A stretch of DNA of 9,579 nucleotides, taken from NCBI GenBank assembly GCA_946478755.1, contig CAMLDJ010000206.1:1-9579 (forward strand). The letters are read 5' to 3'. Source of the DNA: an uncultured Pedobacter sp. (GTDB lineage: Bacteria > Bacteroidota > Bacteroidia > Sphingobacteriales > Sphingobacteriaceae). Positions 6,629 to 9,579 of this stretch are shown piece by piece. How positions within the stretch are numbered: the first letter of the stretch is position 1; each line of letters opens with the position of its first letter. Both the position numbers and the translations under genes were made by a program. A model generated the notes under the pieces. The model was not told the DNA's origin. It saw only the letters and a list, made by a program, of their open reading frames with translations, and made no database searches.

Positions 6629-8056
6629 ATGGTTAAAAAGTACCTGATCCTGTCGTTTTTTCTCAGCTGCATACCCATCCTTTCAAAGGCACAACAATAT
6701 GGACTGTTCAATACCGGAACTCTTTTTGACGGCTTTGAAAACCCTGCGCAGAAAACTTTCGTTCTGGATTCATCCCGTAAGTTCGCCTCCAACTTTTTTC
6801 TGCCCTATTTCGGACTGAATGCGGCCAACAAAGGAAGTTCTGACTTTATACGCAGGGTACTTAACGAAGGCAGGTATAATACAACTGGCCTTCCATTAAG
6901 AACGGGCACGATCAATACCGCGCAACAAAATGCCAATATTTACCTGCTGACACTACGGGTATTCAAGTCTTATAAATACCAGAAGGAGCTGGGTTTTTCC
7001 TGGCAACTGCGTAGCGATGGACATGTTGATTATACCAATGAAACACTTGCCATACTGGATTCTTACAGAAGATTCGACACCAATCCTTATGAAGATGTAT
7101 TTAATGACGATGGTTATGGGCAGTCTTACCACCAGTTTAGTGTAACTTATCGGGAAAACTATAACAAAAGACTCGCTTTTGGAGTTAAATTGAGTCTCTT
7201 AAGCGGTATTACCTACAACCGCCTGAAGATCGCAGACTCTTATTTTCTGATGGACCAGGCAAATGACCTGATCAATGTAAGGGTTAACGGTATTTACAAA
7301 GCAAACTTCAATGAAACAGACGAACTGTCTACCAACAATCTTATACCTACCTTTAAGAATCCTGGCATGGCGTTTAGCTTCGGCACTAGTTATCGTTCAA
7401 AAAAAGGTGTATTCATTATGGCCAACATCAAGGACCTGGGCTTTATAAAATGGCGAAAGACAGGCTATATCAATAAGTTCAATACAACCATAAACATTCA
7501 GAATATCTCTCAAAAGAGTTCAGGTCAGGTGCAAAATGAAATTTCCAATATTGCCACTGATGAATCAGAGAACCAGAGTTTTTATTCCGCAACCAATGCA
7601 AAAGTGGATTTCATGCTTTCCAAAAGCTTCAGCATAAATATTCCCTTTTCCTACACGCCAAGTCTTGTCGTATCCAAAAACGTGTTCTATAAGGGGGGTG
7701 ACGCCGCCTTCGTGAATAAATTCAAATACAATGGATTATCCCTGAGCATTATTCCCGGCTATAATTTTAACAATCTCTTCTTTGCAGGTATGCAGGGCAT
7801 GTACCAAACGCCTAACTTCGAGGTATTCCTGGGTTCGGATAATCTTTTTAAGACTGTTTCGCAGGTTAACGGTGCGATTAAACAAGACAAGGGCATAGGG
7901 AGCGGCTACAATGCAGCTTCCTTTTATATGGGACTGGGGATAAAATTTGGAAATACGGTTGAACATCCCCAGAACAGCAGCAGCATGCCGGGTATAGGTG
8001 AGCAGGAAAGCAGCTTTTTCAAACGTCTTTTCGGCATCTTCTCTAAAAAGAAATAA
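6629..8056 (+). CDS. Predicted outer-membrane beta-barrel protein (DUF5723-like)
   Basis: A 475-residue protein with a clear Sec signal peptide (KK then a hydrophobic run to about residue 19) and a likely signal peptidase I site after SKA, leaving a mature protein starting QQYGLF. The early part (FENPAQKTFVLDSSRKFASNFFLPYFGLN, described here by its span 36-64) and many alternating hydrophobic/polar strands rich in Tyr, Phe and Gly resemble Bacteroidota DUF5723 barrels, often loosely annotated as PorV/FadL-like; I cannot confirm the family. The last clear strand is YMGLGIKFG (about 433-441), after which a 34-residue tail ends in FFKRLFGIFSKKK, a basic amphipathic end unusual for a barrel and presumably periplasmic. 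It shares an operon with the anchored protein upstream (16-bp gap). The stop codon at 8054-8056 directly abuts that of tsaB. Confidence 0.85.
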   Translation: MVKKYLILSFFLSCIPILSKAQQYGLFNTGTLFDGFENPAQKTFVLDSSRKFASNFFLPYFGLNAANKGSSDFIRRVLNEGRYNTTGLPLRTGTINTAQQNANIYLLTLRVFKSYKYQKELGFSWQLRSDGHVDYTNETLAILDSYRRFDTNPYEDVFNDDGYGQSYHQFSVTYRENYNKRLAFGVKLSLLSGITYNRLKIADSYFLMDQANDLINVRVNGIYKANFNETDELSTNNLIPTFKNPGMAFSFGTSYRSKKGVFIMANIKDLGFIKWRKTGYINKFNTTINIQNISQKSSGQVQNEISNIATDESENQSFYSATNAKVDFMLSKSFSINIPFSYTPSLVVSKNVFYKGGDAAFVNKFKYNGLSLSIIPGYNFNNLFFAGMQGMYQTPNFEVFLGSDNLFKTVSQVNGAIKQDKGIGSGYNAASFYMGLGIKFGNTVEHPQNSSSMPGIGEQESSFFKRLFGIFSKKK

Positions 8057-8072
8057 TCAGACCTTTTTCTTT
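8047..8072. terminator. A/T-rich inverted repeat at the abutting stops of the barrel gene and tsaB (weak bidirectional terminator candidate)
   Basis: AAAGAAA (8047-8053) and TTTCTTT (8066-8072) are perfect complements with a 12-nt loop that holds both stop codons. They come from the lysine-run C-termini of the two convergent proteins (SKKK and PKKKV). On the minus strand the right arm continues as a short T-run (TTTCTTTTT), and on the plus strand a T5 run lies inside the stem. The stem is AT-rich and weak, so termination here is only a possibility, but there is no other spacer in which it could happen. Confidence 0.25.
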
Positions 8073-8743
8073 GGTATGGTTAACACAAAGTCCTTCAGAT
8101 AAAACGGCTCAAAATAAGCTACGTCCTCAAATTGGGCGGCAGTATAAGCTTGGTAGGCAAGGTGGCTCATGTTTGCAGCCGAGTTAAAGTTTAGTTCAGA
8201 GAAAACAGCGTTGTCCTGCGGCAGCACAGCAGCGCATTTCATCGCGCCGTCACCTATAAAGGTTACTTTCCCTGCAGCCAGTTCATTTACAAAGCTATTT
8301 TCGTCAACAATCTTGGCTTCAGTCGGCACAACATAATTTAGGTCCTCATCAAATACCGCTGTAAAAACCTCCATTCTCCGGGCGTCTATCATCGCGCATA
8401 TCAAGCCCTTATGTTCATTCTGCTGCGCTAAAAACCCGGCAGCCATCATCTGTAGGGTATTAATGGCTATAAGCGGTTTATCCAGCGCAAAACACAATCC
8501 TTTGGCAGTTGAAACTCCGATACGCAGTCCGGTGTAAGAACCGGGGCCTTTACTCACCGCTACCGCATCCAGATCCGTAAACTGTAATCCCACTGCATCC
8601 ATCACTTCCTTGATAAATAAGGTCAGGCTACCGGCGTGAATATTACTGGCCATCTGCTCCTTTAAAGCAATCGTCTTCCCATCTCTGGAGATCGCAGCGG
8701 AACAAACTTGTGTAGCGGTTTCAATCTGAAGTATCGTAGCCAT
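8057..8743 (-). CDS. tsaB: tRNA N6-threonylcarbamoyladenosine synthesis protein TsaB (YeaZ)
   Basis: A non-catalytic ASKHA-fold partner of TsaD: with TsaE it supports transfer of threonylcarbamoyl from the TsaC product to A37 of ANN-decoding tRNAs. The 228-residue length matches the E. coli protein (231). Visible features are the N-terminal strand ILQIETA (4-10; usually IDTS or IDTA, here Glu for Asp), KGPGSYTGLRIGVSTAKGL (65-83), the TsaB hallmark, MIDARRMEVFTAVF (118-131), and PFYLKDFV near the end (213-220), where many homologues have PxYLR. It is the last gene of the rpmH-rnpA-yidD-tsaB run, 32 bp after yidD with no promoter or hairpin seen in the gap, so cotranscription is likely. The tsaC, tsaD and tsaE partners are not in the window. 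Confidence 0.96.
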   Translation of the reverse strand: MATILQIETATQVCSAAISRDGKTIALKEQMASNIHAGSLTLFIKEVMDAVGLQFTDLDAVAVSKGPGSYTGLRIGVSTAKGLCFALDKPLIAINTLQMMAAGFLAQQNEHKGLICAMIDARRMEVFTAVFDEDLNYVVPTEAKIVDENSFVNELAAGKVTFIGDGAMKCAAVLPQDNAVFSELNFNSAANMSHLAYQAYTAAQFEDVAYFEPFYLKDFVLTIPKKKV

Positions 8744-8775
8744 GGTATCGAATTAATATAGAATATCAGGTAAAA

Positions 8776-9006
8776 TTAAGGGACGGGATCATGACCATGA
8801 GCCCCCCAGGGATGGCAGCGGCCAATGCGTTTCAATGTGAGCCAGCCTCCTTTAAAAGGGCCGTGCTTTTTTATCGCCTCTATTCCATACTGCGAACAAG
8901 TAGGTGTAAACCTGCAGTTTGCACCCAGTAACGGAGATAAAAGCCATTGATAGAGCTTAATCAGCCCTAAAAACAGCCAGCCAAAGATCTGTTTAATTAG
9001 TCCCAT
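8776..9006 (-). CDS. yidD: Membrane protein insertion efficiency factor YidD
   Basis: A small peripheral membrane protein thought to assist YidC/Sec-dependent insertion of inner-membrane proteins. The 76-residue sequence has an N-terminal amphipathic/hydrophobic helix (about 5-27), then the family block [20 protein letters not shown] (30-49) and [15 protein letters not shown] (53-67), with the three conserved cysteines at 31, 37 and 64, and a PVP end. Its ATG at 9006 lies inside the rnpA coding region (14-bp overlap with the rnpA 3' end), a common arrangement that suggests translational coupling. The yidC gene, which often follows in other phyla, is not here; tsaB takes that position. Confidence 0.96.
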   Translation of the reverse strand: MGLIKQIFGWLFLGLIKLYQWLLSPLLGANCRFTPTCSQYGIEAIKKHGPFKGGWLTLKRIGRCHPWGAHGHDPVP

Positions 9007-9406
9007 CTGCTTTCTTTACTTCATCTGCTTCCATAAGGGAATGCAATTTTTTAAAAGCAGCTAGCAGCTTCTTCTCAAAAAAAGAAAAGTCATAAATCTT
9101 TTTGCCGACAAACTGGAGGGAAAGCAACAGCAGCTGTTCCGACTCAGGTAGCAAAGCGTAAAGCTCCTGCTCCTTTTGCAACCGGTAAGCCTCGCGACAC
9201 CGGCGCTTGATCAGGTTCCTGTCTACCGCCCTTTTGTATCTTTTTTTAGCTACGTTAACGACCACCTGTACGGGGTACTGGTGGTTATCCGCAACAAATA
9301 AATAAGATACGCGGTACGGATATAACAAAAAAGAAGAACCGTTCTTAAACACCAGGTCTAATAATTTCCTGCTGCATAACCGTTCTTCTTTATTAAATGT
9401 GTTCAT
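8993..9406 (-). CDS. rnpA: Ribonuclease P protein component
   Basis: The protein subunit of RNase P, which helps the catalytic RNA bind and cut the 5' leader of pre-tRNAs. I start it at the ATG 9404-9406 (137 residues, [20 protein letters not shown]), which fits the family N-terminus. An in-frame GTG at 9446-9448 would add 14 residues read from the middle of an inverted repeat and is unlikely. The signature basic helix is complete: [20 protein letters not shown] (54-73), the RNR motif that contacts P RNA, preceded by the strand [10 protein letters not shown]. The remainder is a lysine-rich C-terminal helix region. It sits between rpmH and yidD as in most bacteria. Its ATG is one base from the end of a 12-bp stem, so its translation may be controlled by that structure. 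Confidence 0.95.
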   Translation of the reverse strand: MNTFNKEERLCSRKLLDLVFKNGSSFLLYPYRVSYLFVADNHQYPVQVVVNVAKKRYKRAVDRNLIKRRCREAYRLQKEQELYALLPESEQLLLLSLQFVGKKIYDFSFFEKKLLAAFKKLHSLMEADEVKKADGTN

Positions 9407-9407
9407 C

Positions 9408-9468
9408 TTTTTGATTGCAAATTTGCAGACATTCTGATCTGCCAACACTAAAGTGCTGCAATCAAAAA
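9408..9468 (-). repeat. Perfect 12-bp inverted repeat filling the rpmH-rnpA spacer, with two inner hairpins
   Basis: Read on the minus strand, TTTTTGATTGCA starts directly after the rpmH stop codon (9468 down to 9457) and its exact reverse complement TGCAATCAAAAA (9419 down to 9408) ends one base before the rnpA ATG. The 37-nt interior can form two more stems: GCAC/GTGT with a UUUA loop (9445-9456, one G-U pair) and GCAGAU/GUCUGC with a 6-nt loop (9425-9442, one U-G pair). The RNA would be a Y-shaped three-way junction. Neither strand has a T-run after the stem, so it is not a standard terminator. Possible roles are an RNase III or other processing site, or a translational brake on rnpA. The repeat is certain; its role is inference. 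Confidence 0.75.
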
Positions 9469-9579
9469 TTATGCTTTGTGGCGGCCTTCGCTTGAAACCG
9501 TTAATCTTTTTCTTCCTTTTGCGCGACGTGAAGCTAATACTCTTCTACCGTTTGCTGTAGCCATTCTTTCGCGGAAGCC
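9469..9579 (-). CDS. rpmH: 50S ribosomal protein L34 (C-terminal part; start lies beyond the window)
   Basis: The minus strand reads 36 sense codons from the window edge to the TAA at 9469-9471. The residues [19 protein letters not shown], followed by [10 protein letters not shown] and a short EGRHKA end, are the highly conserved C-terminal two thirds of L34, a tiny, very basic protein of the large ribosomal subunit bound in domains of 23S rRNA. About 15 N-terminal residues (normally MKRTFQPSxRKRxNKH) are cut off. The reading frame is intact to the edge. It is the first gene of the run rpmH-rnpA-yidD-tsaB; its promoter is outside the window. Confidence 0.95.
   Translation of the reverse strand, partial: GFRERMATANGRRVLASRRAKGRKRLTVSSEGRHKA

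Noticed and set aside
7691..7706. A run of six G followed by a GC-rich stretch in the barrel gene, as a possible slippage or phase-variation site
   Set aside because: The run is short, the reading frame is intact through it, and there is no out-of-frame continuation that would make a sensible alternative product.
9407..9448. A longer rnpA starting at the GTG 9446-9448
   Set aside because: The 14 added residues are read from the inverted repeat, do not resemble RnpA, and the ATG at 9406 matches the family N-terminus.
9408..9468. The rpmH-rnpA inverted repeat as a Rho-independent terminator
   Set aside because: On either strand the downstream side of the stem ends in an A-run and is not followed by a T-tract, and the stem is AT-rich with a long interior.

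Overview
The window looks like an ordinary chromosomal stretch of a Bacteroidota bacterium, most likely a Sphingobacteriaceae member (Pedobacter/Mucilaginibacter-like). This is a judgement from protein style, not a database result. Supporting signs are the lack of Shine-Dalgarno sequences before the starts, AT-rich leaders with matches to the Bacteroidota -7 element TAnnTTTG, a signal peptide ending in SKA-QQ before a predicted outer-membrane barrel, and a transporter/universal-stress-protein fusion of a kind I associate with this phylum. I see no tRNA, rRNA, CRISPR array, insertion sequence, prophage or integrase, and no obvious island of foreign base composition.

Layout: (a) 2-1215, plus strand: the 3' end of an Nramp-type metal transporter gene carrying a C-terminal UspA domain, then smpB. 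(b) 1222-4844, minus strand: a DUF423 small membrane protein, priA and pcm, transcribed in that order, with a promoter candidate directly before pcm. (c) 4845-5037: a 193-bp divergent intergenic region with one promoter-like box for each direction and an 18-codon leader ORF that overlaps the next start by GTGA. (d) 5038-8056, plus strand: two genes 16 bp apart, a membrane-anchored protein of unknown function with an internal duplication and a signal-peptide-bearing predicted outer-membrane beta-barrel (DUF5723-like). (e) 8057-9579, minus strand: rpmH (partial), rnpA, yidD and tsaB, tightly spaced and read in that order.

Most of the content is housekeeping: trans-translation (SmpB), protein repair (Pcm), replication restart (PriA), the L34/RNase P/YidD cluster and tRNA t6A synthesis (TsaB). 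The least understood protein-coding part is the two-gene envelope unit 5038-8056. The most striking non-coding signal is a perfect 12-bp inverted repeat whose arms exactly bound the rpmH-rnpA spacer (9408-9468), with two smaller hairpins inside. It puts the rnpA start next to a three-way-junction-like RNA and does not look like a terminator. Both convergent gene junctions (1216-1221 and 8056/8057) have essentially no spacer and carry inverted repeats formed from the coding ends themselves. I do not see a clear new defence or mobile system here.
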